In this document: piece after piece, positions 35,654 through 48,183 of the stretch
Layout: each line of letters opens with the position of its first letter
How positions within the stretch are numbered: position 1 is the stretch's first letter
Position numbers and translations under genes: made by a program
NCBI GenBank assembly: GCA_022113835.1
Contig: JAILWY010000023.1
Coordinates: 18,483,501-18,547,500 of the forward strand
Length of the DNA stretch: 64,000 nt
Source: Atopsyche davidsoni
Taxonomy: Eukaryota; Arthropoda; Insecta; Trichoptera; Hydrobiosidae
Direction: 5' to 3'
The notes under the pieces: generated by a model
Seen by the model: the letters and a program-made list of their open reading frames with translations, nothing else
What the model was told of the DNA's origin: nothing
The model's database searches: none

Positions 35654-36865
35654 TATGTTCCCAACCTGAAGAGTCGAATGCGCAATAACTCGCTTCTCGA
35701 AGAGATCCAGCGCCCTGCGGCTCGCACGCGTGCAGTTTACAAATATAACGCATGCATCCGATCGGTATAATCACTGACGTTAGATTTCTAGTAGAATTTT
35801 TAACATGGCTTTGAATTTTAGAAACTCAGGTTTGCGTTAATTCTCGAGTCACTCCTTCAGAAATCGCAGCGACGATTCGAGAGATTACGTACGTGCAGGT
35901 CTGTACGAGGGTAGAGGCTGTCAAAATTTATCTTTGCGTTCATGCGAGTTTGTTTAATTTTCATATAAATACAAATTTAATAAAGGAGACAACATACCGT
36001 AAGATCGCAATCGAATTTTGAATACCTTGTCTTATTTTATCACGTCCAGTGGCCGAGCGGAGGGACGATCGCCTTCCTTATCGCGCCGGGACAATGTGAC
36101 GCAGCTTCCGGAGCCGGCGGTCCCTCCGCGCGCTTCGCTCCGACGTCCTCTCCGACTCTGAATGTCACTCCCGTATAATAGAGGCATTTCGATTTTTGTA
36201 CTGATATTGTATCTCGTTTGAGATTTAGATTCTTGTTTCGCTTTCGATTTCAAATTAACAGATGAAGAGTCTCGGGCTTAAAATTTGCAAATTTATCACT
36301 TTCATTGGGTGTTAGAAATATTAGATGCGAATTATGCGCCGCAATTGTCGCATGCACGTTTTCGTAACACAATCGGTATTGAACGCTTATAGAACCGTAA
36401 TGTTCCTATTTATTAATATGCAGCGTTTCTCGGGAGAAAGTCCGCTTTAACGGATAAACCTACGTTTACTCGATCGGGAGCTCTTCCTAAATTTGTGCGG
36501 TCTCAGGTCCGGGAGGCGCGGTCGCGAAGCCCGGGCTCACCCGCCCGGCTCCGATCTCGAGGAGGGCCGTCGCCTGGCGCGAAGAGTAAATAATGTTCCT
36601 CGACTTATCGAATTACCGAACGTCGGATTTTCATCGATGGCGTTGAGATACCGATTAACTTTCGGTCCGGTCAAACAATCGAGAGGTTCATCTGCATTCC
36701 AAATAGACCGAATCCCTTTCTAACGATAAACGGTTTTAGAGAATTAACAATATTCAAATGAAGAAGCGATCCTCGGTTAGGCCCCGACGCGAGGACATTT
36801 ACATTTTAACCGACCGAGAACGACGGGCCGAGCTTTCGTCGCTCCTCCCCGAGACCGAGTTCTGC

Positions 36866-36933
36866 CGACACCCCGGCGACACCGCGGCGACACCGCGGCG
36901 ACACCGCGGCGACACCGCGGCGACACCGCGGCG
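36866..36933. repeat. (GACACCGCGGC)n 11-bp array
   Basis: About five units of GACACCGCGGC, with a partial first unit. Confidence 0.9.
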
Positions 36934-37608
36934 GGGATTCGGTCTCGGAGTGCGGTGTTGAACTCGAGTTATACAATTACATTAATTACAATTTCAAGTA
37001 GAATCGAACGCGCGGCTCGGGTCGCCCGAGCGGCCGGGGAGCTCGAGCCGAAACGGGGCTCACCCCGGGCTCACCGCTCGGGCGGTGTCGAGTGGCCGGC
37101 CGAAAGTTTCATAGAAAGAAAGTACTTTTCCATTTCAGGGTCAAATGGCAATTCTCGTTCAACTAGTGAGATAACTTTATCGGCGGGGTCGTCTGAACAA
37201 ATTATAGAAGACGCTCGAGAGACTCGCGCCTATCCCCGCCGGGCGGCAAGTCGGAACGGCAGATCTGAGTATATCTGAAAAATATTGACACTTATAAGGA
37301 GAAGTTTTGTGACATCCTAAAATATTTTTTATAAAGAAATAAATTGAATCTTTAAAAAAAAAACCAGATTAATTGTTAATAATATTTTTTCTACGTTTTC
37401 GTGTTTAATATCTTTTTTTATTTATTCGTTTCGATAGAATTTATCGGCTTTCAATTAGTGTATTATTTTCCGCTTAAATAGGTAAGTGTGCGATCGCGAT
37501 CGGTTCTGCAAAATCTGGTGGTACCGGCCGGGCAGGGCCGCTGCTCTGCGGGCGGCCGCGTTGACCCCGCAATTCCTTCAAATAATCATTGGCAATATCA
37601 AACGAATT

Positions 37609-37745
37609 CGTTTGAGAATGGGAACGCAAAAGGTTGGCAAAACCGGTCACCGGTAAAATTAAACATGTGGAAAAACCATAAAAGTATTTTATTTAAAATA
37701 TTAAAATGGAATTCCACCGAGGACTTTCTGGCAAAAATATTGAAT
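37609..37745 (+). repeat. Dispersed repeat, copy 1 (partner at 52630-52800)
   Basis: Reading +, GGTTGGCAAAACCGGTCACC, then AAAATTAAACATGTGGAAAA, then AAGTATTTTATTTA aligns with the minus strand of 52725-52630 over about 95 bp, at roughly three-quarters identity by eye. The right part (TTAAAATGGAATTCCA..AAATATTGAAT) also matches + strand 52766-52800. Confidence 0.7.
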
Positions 37746-38276
37746 GCGTTTTCTCAATCATAAGTAAACAGAAAAGTCTACACTTTGGATGAATTCGCAG
37801 AATCCGTGCATCAGTTCGCACGCGGAATAACCGGGCGCAGCGGCCCGCGCGTGCGCCTCTCCGGCGGGAGCGGTCCGACAAAGTTCGGGTTTTGATAATT
37901 AACGTGTTGTAAATCGAAATATTAGAATTCAGACCGACAGCTGAATCCACGGACCCTCCTCCGAGGTCCGCCGACAGTCGGTCGGGATAATTTATAAATT
38001 TAAAAAATCAAAGGAAAGTGAATGTCGTGTTTACCGAATCCCTGTTCAAATTTAAGATTTTTAAATGTTAATTTACTCTGCGTATCCCCTCAGACGGTCG
38101 ATCGAGCAGATGCTAATAAGGTGATTAAAAAAATAAACGAATTAATGGTAAGAGTTTCTTTGGAATTTAAGGCTAGATTCGGGAATAAGGGGATAGTATA
38201 ACAGCCATATAACGCGCCCAGCGTCACGGCACGCGTGACGTCACGCGGAGACATGGGCTCTGTCCTCGGCGACGCT

Positions 38277-38361
38277 CCTCGGGCGGGGGCGGCGGGGGCG
38301 GCGGGGGCGGCGGGGGCGGCGGGGGCGGCGGGGGCGGCGGGGGCGGCGGGGGCGGCGGGGG
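38277..38361. repeat. (GGGGGCGGC)n 9-bp array
   Basis: About nine units of GGGGGCGGC. The five-G runs make it G-quadruplex capable on the + strand. Minus and plus frames read poly Ala-Pro or Arg-Arg-Pro by chance. Confidence 0.95.
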
Positions 38362-38756
38362 CTGGTGCGACTGCTTGGAGCGTCTTTTGGAACATTTTGA
38401 AAATAACTTAAGCGTTTAAAGCTCGAACAACTATTGTTTTTCATGTAACAAAAACGCCTTATTTTACATTTAGCTAAGCTCTAACAGCCAGAATAGCTCC
38501 CATTTAACGATAATAACAATTTTTTTAATGCTTATTTTAAGGTTTAGTAAAACGAATCAATTGATAATGTCTACATTAGCATTCGATAAACTATTTATAA
38601 AATTTCGTTTAAAATTTCATTATTTAACTTAACACATAAATCATCAGTTTTTATTATTTTAATTGAAGTAATTGCTTTAAAAACAAACAGTTTTAACAAA
38701 AATAAGGCACTAATCGATTGACAGGAATTCACCCGTTAACGAGGGGCAGAGGGCAA

Positions 38757-38928
38757 TGGCGGAGGGCGGAGGGCGGAGGGCGGAGGGCGGAGGGCGGAGG
38801 GCGGAGGGCGGAGGGCGGAGGGCGGAGGGCGGAGGGCGGAGGGCGGAGGGCGGAGGGCGGAGGGCGGAGGGCGGAGGGCGGAGGGCGGAGGGCGGAGGGT
38901 GGAGGGCGGAGGGTGGAGGGCGGAGGGC
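38757..38928. repeat. (GGAGGGC)n 7-bp array, about 24 units
   Basis: Almost pure GGAGGGC for about 170 bp, with two GGAGGGT variants near the right end. It is strongly purine-asymmetric. Confidence 0.95.
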
Positions 38929-39041
38929 GCGCCCCGCTGCGATTCGCGCCTAATTCATCTGCCGCCCGCGCCATTGCCAAACCGCGACGCCCCTCGGCGC
39001 CCGATTACGGGATTATGGCTTCAGCGGCGGATAAGCCGCGA

Positions 39042-39098
39042 GGCGCTTCCTCGGCTTCCTCGGCTTCCTCGGCTTCCTCGGCTTCCTCGGCTTCCTCG
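39042..39098. repeat. (CTTCCTCGG)n 9-bp array
   Basis: About six units of CTTCCTCGG. Confidence 0.95.
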
Positions 39099-39354
39099 CC
39101 GACCGCGTGCAGCTCTCTCTGAACTATTTCCGGAGATACGGCGCAGTATAACATAATCGTCACCACTGTTTGAGTCCCTGGATGTGAATGTCGATCCGAA
39201 ATTAACTTTTCCATATTTAACAGATGTATGCTCATTCGTTGTATTGTAATTGGTATGCGTGTACAAAAACCGTGACGCCCAAAAGAACGGCGGACCGATG
39301 GCTCTGCGAAGGAACGGCGAGCATGGTAGTTTTTCTCAAGAACAGTGATAGCGA

Positions 39355-39400
39355 GTGGATGCGGGTGGATGCGGGTGGATGCGGGTGGATGCGGGTGGAG
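39355..39400. repeat. (GGATGCGGGT)n 10-bp array
   Basis: Four to five units of GTGGATGCGG. Confidence 0.95.
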
Positions 39401-40262
39401 GTGCCGGCGAGGACGCGTTTTCTGGGCTTCCCTACTTCGCCGGCCGAGCTGCGACTTTTTGCTCGGCCAGGGCGCGGACGGTCTGCTCCTCCGATTGTAT
39501 AATTGAGGAAATAGCGTATTTATTACCAACAGTTTTTCAAAAGTCTTCACTTGATTAAATTTTGCTAACTTTTCGTGTACGCAGATAGCGCCGCAGTGAG
39601 CTTCGGATGATAACTTTTTGATGGTAGTGATTACCTCTAATAAATAATTATTTACAGAAATGATTTCATCGAAATAGATTAATTACGCGGGCGGGCGGTG
39701 GCGTCACCGCGCGTGTCCCGGACAGCGCGGACGGTCGCGCCGCTGCTCCCTGTGCTCTGCCGTAGACGTTTCTAATTATAGTCCCGGTCGAATGCGGTTA
39801 TTGTAACTTACAATCGTCGATATCGGTACGTGGCGCCCGTTGCCGTTTATTCCAGTTTCTTAGTTTGGAAGTAGGACGCCGCTCGCATCGCGACTTCTCG
39901 GCGACTCAGATTACGTTTCTCGAATCGGGCACTTCGGATGGAGACGACTTCGATACAAATTAAAAGAAGAGCTTTCGCCCGTCGCCTCCGGTTTGATCGC
40001 GTTCGTTCTAGTCGAAATAATCCAAAGGTATCGATTAATAGTCGAATGTTTATATCGAGAGTTCAAATATAAATCGTAATCGTCAACCGAACCTTTCTGC
40101 CGAGCGTCGAGGTTTCGCGATGCGCGCAGTGCGTCTCGACACTCGTTCGAGTTCTCGTCAAAACGGTCCCATTTTGTTTATATAATTCACAAAAACGAAA
40201 CAGAAAACGGGGGGAACAAGGTCGCGCTGTATATTCTCGGTTTTAAAACGCCGAACGACGCG

Positions 40263-40310
40263 CGCACCTGGAGGCCGGCGCACCTGGAGGCCGGCGCACC
40301 TGGAGGCCTG
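40263..40310. repeat. 16-bp triplicate containing CACCTG E-boxes
   Basis: GCACCTGGAGGCCGGC is repeated three times, placing three CACCTG E-boxes at exactly 16-bp spacing. Confidence 0.85.
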
Positions 40311-41152
40311 GGACCGGGGCCCCCGGCGCCGAGGTTCTTCGCGCTCCCTGCGCTGCTCGCCCGCCCGGCCGCCGAGTCCGCCGAGTCCGAGTTGCTTGCG
40401 TTGATAAGGCGGCGGTCACTTCGTACCTCGACCGCCGTGACGCGTTTCGGAATATCGACGACTCAATTCCTATCCAGTTGCAGTTTGGTAGAACGCGTTG
40501 TTCGTCCTCACCATCCGAGCGATGGCGGGATTGAGTTTCGTCACGAATATCACAAAGCGTCGATTCGGATTTTCAATATAAAAGTATACTTTACATTAAT
40601 TTCAATTAAAAATTTATCTAAGATCTGTCGCGTATACCCCCAGCCGCCGATGCAGAAGATCGCTTCTTGCGGAGGCCCACAAGGGCTACGCAAAAAGTAC
40701 AATACGAAATATAATTTATTCAAAATTTTACAAGTAACGCTAGGAGTAAATTTTTGACCGCGCATTTTCACATTTTTGAGGTAATTCACAAAGCGGGGAA
40801 AAATAGGGAACAAAGCGATGCGAATAAAACGATAGACGCTATCCGGCCTTACCGCTCTCCCGACACAGAGCATCTCTGGAATACTTTGATGGAGCTTTCA
40901 AAACGCCAGAATTTGCGGAGAACGTCGTATGTACGTGAATCAGTAACGGAAAAACGGCAACACGTATCTTAAAACGCTCGGTATCTCCAGAGGCGGTCGA
41001 TATAATACGATACACCGGGTGCAAGTGTCGAACCATGCGCCGCCTTGCAGGAAGGCGACTAGGCAGAGGTCCACCGGGTTCCGGGGGAGAGTCTCTATCG
41101 ACTCGGCACGCGACGTGACTCCGCGTCCAGCAGGCGCGGCCCGGCCCGGGCG

Positions 41153-41263
41153 GAGGGCGCGGGGCGCGGGGCGCGGGGCGCGGGGCGCGGGGCGCGGGGC
41201 GCGGGGCGCGGGGCGCGGGGCGCGGGGCGCGGGGCGCGGGGCGCGGGGCGCGGGGCGCGGGGC
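41153..41263. repeat. (GGGGCGC)n 7-bp array, about 16 units
   Basis: Pure GGGGCGC for about 110 bp. GGGG every 7 bp makes it G-quadruplex capable on +. A short inverted repeat (GCCCGCCCTCGGG / CCCGAGGGCGGG) follows at 41262-41298. Confidence 0.95.
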
Positions 41264-43385
41264 CCGCCCTCGGGAACAATATCGCCCGAGGGCGGGGGCG
41301 GCGATGACGGAGAGCTTCATAAAGCCATCGCGAGCTCGTACGCTGTCCGAGGTCGTGATTTACTGCGCCGTCCTGTAGGAGATGTCACTACAAAAGGATT
41401 CGGCGATCACAATACCTGCAGGTTTCAAATAAGCGACCGAGGGGTGCTCGACGGGGCCGAAAACGATCGCAAACGACAAACACTATCTAATGTTCGGAGT
41501 AGAAGCGGCTAACACACAACTGGCTAGTGTGCTTATAAATTTCACCAAAAGTTTTTTTAATTCAAAAGTATTTATGTTTATTTCCCAGTTAAATTGGAGG
41601 TCGACGGAAAATAAAAATTAACAATTTTTATATATCAGATAAAAAAAATTGGCAACTACTTTTCAATTTTCAGAAAGCAAATGCGTCGCAGACGGTCTCG
41701 CTTCGGTTTTCATTTTAAATTATATATTATACATATATTATTTTTATACACAATACATATATAAAATAATACAGCTTTTCCAGCCGTAAGTCCGAATGAG
41801 GAGACGCTCCTAATACAAAGAGAGTTTAGATAGTTTGATGCGGCTATAATATCATATAGATATTGGGTATACAAAGGAAAAACATATAATAATATGCAAC
41901 ATGTACTATTGACTAATGACCGACTCTCCGCGTCCGCGCCCGGCCCGGGCCCTCCCCGGGAATATTGTATTACAGCAGTCGGCATATTTTGATATTCTGT
42001 GAGTGTCGTCTTAAATTAATAAAATATTTTAGTTATTTTATATTTAATGCGCAAACGGAATATGTTGTGCAATACGTTGTGCATCAATCATCTGAAATTT
42101 CAAATTTTTCGCGTCTTATGTTTACAAAATTAAATATTTATGTTTATTCCTACGTCAATGATAAGTTTTGCATGTTCTTGAATGTTTTATCATTCAACCG
42201 TGCGAGGCACGAGGCCCGCCACCCGGACCGTTGTCTCCGCTCTCTGTACTCGAGAAACGATTTGGGTAGGAAACGGGACAGGTTACTACCGTATCGAATT
42301 ATTATTTTATCGAATCTTCGGTAACACGAGAACCAAAGAAAATGCGAACCGGTCGACTGTAAATTTCTCACCGATAGCCATCGACCGCGGTCAGTTGTGG
42401 CGCGCCCGGCTGCCTCGCCGACGCCGTCGGGGCACGGGCCCGCTCTTACTTTTTATCTAACTTCACAATTTATCTAATTTCCTTAAGATGTAAAAAATAT
42501 TGTAGGGATGCGGCGCGATGGTGGTCCGGTCGATTGGACGGCTGCTACACTAACCTGAAGAGCGGAGGGTGGCCGGGTCTCGCGGATATCGGCGGCAACA
42601 AGTGTGTGGCGAATCGGGATCTGTTTTCGAAAACACCAATTTGACGATTAGTTAGGTTACACTGTGTGGTTACTATTGATCGTGGGTCAGCCGAAAACTC
42701 ACCGCGATGGGGCAGCTGGCGGCCTCGCGGCGCTCCTGCGGGCGGCTCGGACCTGCAAAGCGACCGGTCAGATCGAGCGCGCGACGTTCCAAACATTTCA
42801 GTAGTCCATCGAGGCTCGTGTGAGCCCGTTATTATTAAACAAATGATGAACAATATGAAATGGACATTTTCTTAAGTTAGAATGCAATCCTGTATTCAGT
42901 CGCTTTATTCCGCTTTATCTGATATTAATTTTAATACAATATAAATTTTAAAATATTACAAAACAACGTCACATTATAGCTGTGGTGGTTTACTGGTGGG
43001 TTTGCGAGAGTGGCGGTTACTGATAAGATTAATAAAATAAAACGTGTGATGTGATACCTATTAATCTGATAGATGCACTTATCTCTAAAAGTATTAGGTA
43101 TTATTCTTAATTTTTGCATGAGTGCTTTTTTAAATCGGTACTCGATCGAACCCGAAAAGAGTAAGAATAACTAATATAAGATATATAATATAGAATAATA
43201 AGTGTAAATTTACCCTTATCCCCGTGGAGTGATAAACGACTGTTTTCCGAATATTAAACTAAGATCCGATTGAAATTTTGGAAGATTATGACTGGTTCTT
43301 ACAGCGATCGTTGCGCAGGTCGGGGGTCCCCGGAACGGGCGCCGCTGCGGGTGGCTCTGCGGAGACGGCAGGTGCAAGTGCACAG

Positions 43386-43442
43386 GTGGGCGGAGGGCAG
43401 AGGGCGGAGGGCGGAGGGCGGCGGGCGGCGGAGGGCGGCAGG
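43386..43442. repeat. Short GGAGGGC/GGCGG array
   Basis: GGCGGAGGGCAGAGGGCGGA and similar units; a second small occurrence of the 7-bp motif seen at 38757-38928. Confidence 0.85.
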
Positions 43443-44286
43443 TGCTTGCCCGGGAGCGGCGGCGGAGAGAGTGGCGCGGCCGACCTGGCGCGGCGCTTAT
43501 ATGCTCCCCGCGCGCCCTGCGGGGAGGTTCAGGGAGGTTCGGGGAGAGGCGCCGGCGGAGAGGGCTCGGATCGCCGAGCGTTCCCGCACGCAAATAATCC
43601 GACGGGAAATTGCATCGGATTGTATTGTACAAGTTGCCACTTCCGTTCTACCGTGTGTAGTGACCGCCGCCCGCCCGCCAGGAACTCCGCCCCGCCCTAG
43701 TCTCGGTCCGGCGCGCAGGAGACTCGGGCAAGAATCTCGATTAATTCGAACCTCGTCCTGCGGTGTGCGCGAATAATCATCGAGATTATTAATTGAGAAT
43801 AAATTCGGGAAGAATAAAAACAGTCCATTCGCTAAGGTTCGATTCGTTTTCTGTTCGATCATTCGTCAAAGAATTAAACGGACGTCCTGTCCGGGGTAGA
43901 GAGCGGGAGAGAGGTGAGTCACGAGGGAGAGGGAGGAGGGGTCTCGCCGACGTTTTTGGTTAATTTAAATTCCTTTCAATGATAAGTCTCAATAACGCGT
44001 GGGAACGTGACGTATTCCGCCAGCCGCAAGCGAGAGGCGAGGGGATGTTTTCTCACTCTCCAGTTCGAGCCTCACGAAGATTTCTCGCTCAGCAATCGTC
44101 CTGTACGTGGCGATGCTCGGATGCTCATCGCCGATGGAACGTTCTCTGGGTCGCTAGATGAGCGCGACAGGAACGCGGCAGGAGCGCGACCCGATCCGCG
44201 AGCCGGAGTCGCGAACCGTCTTCCGCGGTCGCAGAAGGCGTGTTCTGGGCATACAAGAGCGTCGTGCGATTCTGTTAGATGTTTTA

Positions 44287-44336
44287 TTTTCGTGCTTATA
44301 AGCACGAAAACTCACGACCGTATACGGTCGTGAGTT
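44287..44336. repeat. Two abutting perfect palindromes (24 nt and 28 nt)
   Basis: 44287-44310 is TTTTCGTGCTTA followed by its exact reverse complement. 44309-44336 is AACTCACGACCGTA followed by its exact reverse complement. They share two bases and are followed by GTTTTTTTTG. Confidence 0.9.
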
Positions 44337-45889
44337 GTTTTTTTTGCATGTTAGACCGATTTGAAAATTCGACCATTTCATAAGCATTTGAAAAATACAT
44401 ATGTTAATTTTTTAATATAATTTAAGTGCACTTTTCTCGCCGTTTCTATTGTGAATCCATTATTTAAATCATTAATTTATACAGTAAACCTTCATAAAAA
44501 ATGAGAACTATAAATAATTATTGGAAACAAAACAAATCAAAAAAGGTCGAGACGAGACGATCGCGGACAGCAATAGGCGCGACTGGTGGAGGAGGAGACG
44601 GAATAACAAATTCAGATATATAATAAGTGTCGAATGATCCTTCGTGATGATTTCTCGGTTTGAAGATAGGAATCACTGGGCTCGCGGACTGCGGACCGCT
44701 TTTCACTTCAGTCCTTTTCAGGTCACGAGCCCCTTTTGAAAATATTCATATTTTCCACCGCAAAAAAAAAATGCGCTCCTGCTCTTTGAGCGTAATCCGA
44801 GATAGTGACCGCGTTCCGTGGGCCTTTTTTTTCTATTTTGACGAGCGTTTCGACACTACATATAATTATATATTCAATAGGACCCACCACCATCATGAAG
44901 AATCTCATTGATATTCCCTGAAAATATTTTACCCAGAAAGCTTGAATTTCCAAAGTAATACAGTCGATCTTGATACTTCCCCCCTTGAGATGATTGCAGA
45001 TAGCTGTCGTTCGCATTTCGTAAGAATGACATTTTTATATTTTTATTAAATTTGAGTGAGACTGTCAAGCTCATTTAATCTATACATATTATATTTCACG
45101 TGCGCATTGAATAATGCGTACACGAAACAACGAACAAAAAATCATATTTCCTTTTCGAGATTCAGGTGGCAGAAACGCGGAAACCGGCATCGTTTGTTAA
45201 TTTTTATATTAATTTGGTGTAAATAAATACTAACTACTAAACAACTATTAAATTTCTAAAAAAATGTTTCACATTCATGACACAACCCAAAAAAAAAGAC
45301 TAGAAAAAAAAATCTTTAACGATGATAACATTGATAACGCTTTTATTATTTTTATTCAGTCGATCTTCGAATTTAACTATCTTTAATTTGAATAAAAAAT
45401 ATTTATGAAATAAATTTGAAGCGAAAAGTCTAGTTTTCAAGCAGTCATTTTTATCAAACGTGTATATGATGAAAACTATTAAAATCAACGATTTGGCGAA
45501 ATTGCAAATTAATGTCGAAGAAATGAATTGCCGCGAATCACTGAGCCAGCCGTCGACCTCTCCTGCAAAAAAAACGAAATTTCAAGATACTTTAGGTAAA
45601 TTTACAATTGTTCTTATAGCTAAGGTTATAATATGGTGTGTAGCTATCACTTTGAATATATTTTTATTACATTTATTAAGAACGTAAAGCACATTCGTTA
45701 AAGAAACAAGTTTTTAATCAAGAAATAAGAGCCGTGCGAGGATCGCTCCGAAATTGTCTTTAGTAGCTCCGCCTCCGCCCCGTGATTGTTTCACGTATTC
45801 TTGTTGATCGTACGCTTGATTTGTATCTGCAGATTAAGCGATGACGTACGAGGAGCGAGGGGCGAGGGGCGGGGAGGTCTGCCCGCTCG

Positions 45890-46457
45890 CGCGCTCGCCC
45901 GCCAACCCGTCCGCGTGCCCACTCGCGCCGCCAGGCCGCCAGCCCGCCAACTCACCCGCGTGCCCGCTCGTGCGCCCGCCCGCCAACCCGTCCGCGTGCC
46001 CACTCGCGCCGCCAGCCCGCCAGCCCGCCATCTCGCCCGCGTGCCCGCTCGTGCGTCCGCCCGCCAACCCGTCCGCGTGCCCACTCGCGCCGCCAGCCCG
46101 CCAGCCCGCCAACTCGCCCGCGTGCCCGCTCGTGCGCCCGCCCGCCAACCCGTCCGCGTGCCCACTCGCGCCGCCAGCCCGCCAGCCCGCCAACTCGCCC
46201 GCGTGCCCGCTCGTGCGCCCGCCCGCCAACCCGTCCGCGTGCCCACTCGCGCCGCCAGCCCGCCAGCCCGCCAACTCGCCCGCGTGCCCGCTCGTGCGCC
46301 CGCCCGCCAACCCGTCCGCGTGCCCACTCGCGCCGCCAGCCCGCCAGCCCGCCAACTCGCCCGCGTGCCCGCTCGTGCGCCCGCCCGCCAACCCGTCCGC
46401 GTGCCCACTCGCGCCGCCAGCCCGCCAGCCCGCCAACTCGCCCGCGTGCTCGCTCGC
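45890..46457. repeat. 81-bp minisatellite, about 7 units
   Basis: The unit runs GTGCCCACTCGCGCCGCCAG .. CCGCCAACTCGCCCGCGTGC .. CGCTCGTGCGCCCGCCCGCC and so on, with an 81-bp period. Because 81 is a multiple of 3 and no stops occur, four frames stay open for 230-241 codons on both strands (27-residue periods). No ATG context, splice site or domain supports coding. Confidence 0.93.
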
Positions 46458-47340
46458 GCTGCCCGATACTTTATTTTTTCCAAACCCTGTTGTGTCACGC
46501 CGTCTCGATGAATTTGACGCCTTCAAAAGTTGAAATTGAGTACTAAACCGATCGACACTTCACGTATACCTTACGCATTCAACCGCAAACAACCGGGCTT
46601 CTAAATAAAATTTATACGCAATATGTACCTAATACAAAAGTTACACCAGGGTATTGCTGCTAGACTTTTTGAAGAGCCGTAAAATTTAATTGCAAGTGAT
46701 TACGTTTAAATATGTACAAGTTGTACAATAGTTTGAAATGATCAAAATGACCTGTCGTGGTAGATTCAGTGTTTAGGAAAATCCAAGGAAACTCTTCCCT
46801 TCGATGGAATTCGATTCGAGAGCTTTGTAGAAGAAATGCACTAAAAAATAAACGCATTTTCACGGAATCTCAATTCGCGTAAACCGCATACCTCGCCCGC
46901 TGAATATTCGTAATATCCAGAAGAAGACACAATCGAGGTGGATCTCTGGCTGGGAGTTCCACAGCACATTCTACAGAATACAAGCGACCACTCCTGGAGT
47001 GCGCCGGGACCGTGCCGATATTCTGATAAAAGACGAAGCTTTATAGCAATGATAAATTATTGTAACCTCATTGAGATACTATGAATTTTCTATTCAACAT
47101 CAGTATATTAATACCTCGTTATAATGTCGTTTACAATGTGAATAACCAGAATTCCTTTGAATCCGTTGACATCTTTAGTGAAATTCTTTGAAAAAACTAC
47201 TGATGTCATCCTGGATTCTGAAAGTATCTGAACAGTTTGTGCACGTTGCGCTCCAGGAATACAGTAATAGCAGTAAAAAATATTACATTAAGTGTCACAC
47301 GCGTGTTGAGTATAGTGTTTAAGTTTTTGAAGTAAGTAAA

Positions 47341-47750
47341 TACAGTAATACTCCGCTTTACGCGAGGGATACGTTCCGGAAAAAAACGCGTTAAGTGAAA
47401 TTCGCGTATATCGGGGTTTACGATTAAACATACATACATAGTCAAAACTTAATACAAAAAAATACGAATCATTGAATCAATTTTACATGTTATTTTGCAG
47501 TTTTAGCAGTATTACATGTTATTTTTACTGAAAAATACATCTATTGTCTTTTGGGTAGCGTTTCTTTTACGTTCTTGTAAAATACGTTCATAACACCCAA
47601 CGCTGTTTTTAATTGTTAAGAGAAGTCAATGACTACATTATGTTCATACACATTCTTAAATAAGAAATTCGCGTAATGCGAGGCATTTTAACGCGAAATT
47701 TGAAATTTGCGTTATAGTGAAACCGCGCATAACGGGGTAGCGTAATACAT
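47341..47750. mobile_element. Possible pogo/Tigger-like MITE
   Basis: The left end CAGTAATACTCCGCTTTACG and the right end (minus strand) GTATTACGCTACCCCGTTAT are related inverted ends. Both interior flanks contain AATTCGCGTAT / AAATTCGCGTAA-type sequence. No coding remains. The end sequences resemble pogo/Tigger elements from memory. Confidence 0.4.
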
Positions 47751-48035
47751 TACAAAAATACATTGACAATGCATGTCAATGTATTTTTTTACTTGCGGCG
47801 TTTAATAAAAACGGTCATGGTGAAGTACTGTGCAAAGAATTATTTTTTTCTGTAAGAACGGAAAACTACTTTTAAAAAGCCTTATCGTGCGGGCTCGCCT
47901 CCTGCCGGCCGGGCCGTTATTGCGGCGTATTCGAGGCGCGATACAAAAGTTTATTGAAAAGCGAATAACGCAGCCGATCTCTCGCGGATGTAAAATTACT
48001 CGGCGTGATGGAAGAGGAGCTGGCGTGGGGAGGCA

Positions 48036-48183
48036 TGGAGGCATGGAGAAATGGAGGCAGGGAGGCAGGGAGGCGGGGAGGGGGGGAGAGCGCGGGGAGG
48101 GGGGGAGAGCGCGGGGAGGGGGGAGAGCGCGGGGAGGGGGGGAGAGCGCCGGGAGGGGGGGAGAGCGCGGGGAGGGGGGAGGG
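48036..48183. repeat. G-rich array (GGGGAGGGGGGAGAGCGC), about 20-bp period
   Basis: About six units of GCGGGGAGGGGGGAGA, preceded by GGAGGCATGGAGGCATGGAG. Confidence 0.92.

Noticed and set aside
42702..42751. Exon-like segment on - (acceptor gctttgcag, donor GTGAGT)
   Set aside because: Good splice sites, but 50 nt with no recognisable protein and no partner exon that I could join; could be a non-coding exon.
43316..43385. Cysteine-rich exon-like segment on + (RRCGWLCGDGRCKC between cag and gtgggc)
   Set aside because: Suggestive cysteines, but the sequence borders a GGAGGGC array, the donor is weak and no neighbouring exon supports it.
45791..46533. Four ORFs of 230-241 aa
   Set aside because: Produced by the 81-bp minisatellite; they overlap each other on both strands with no start context.
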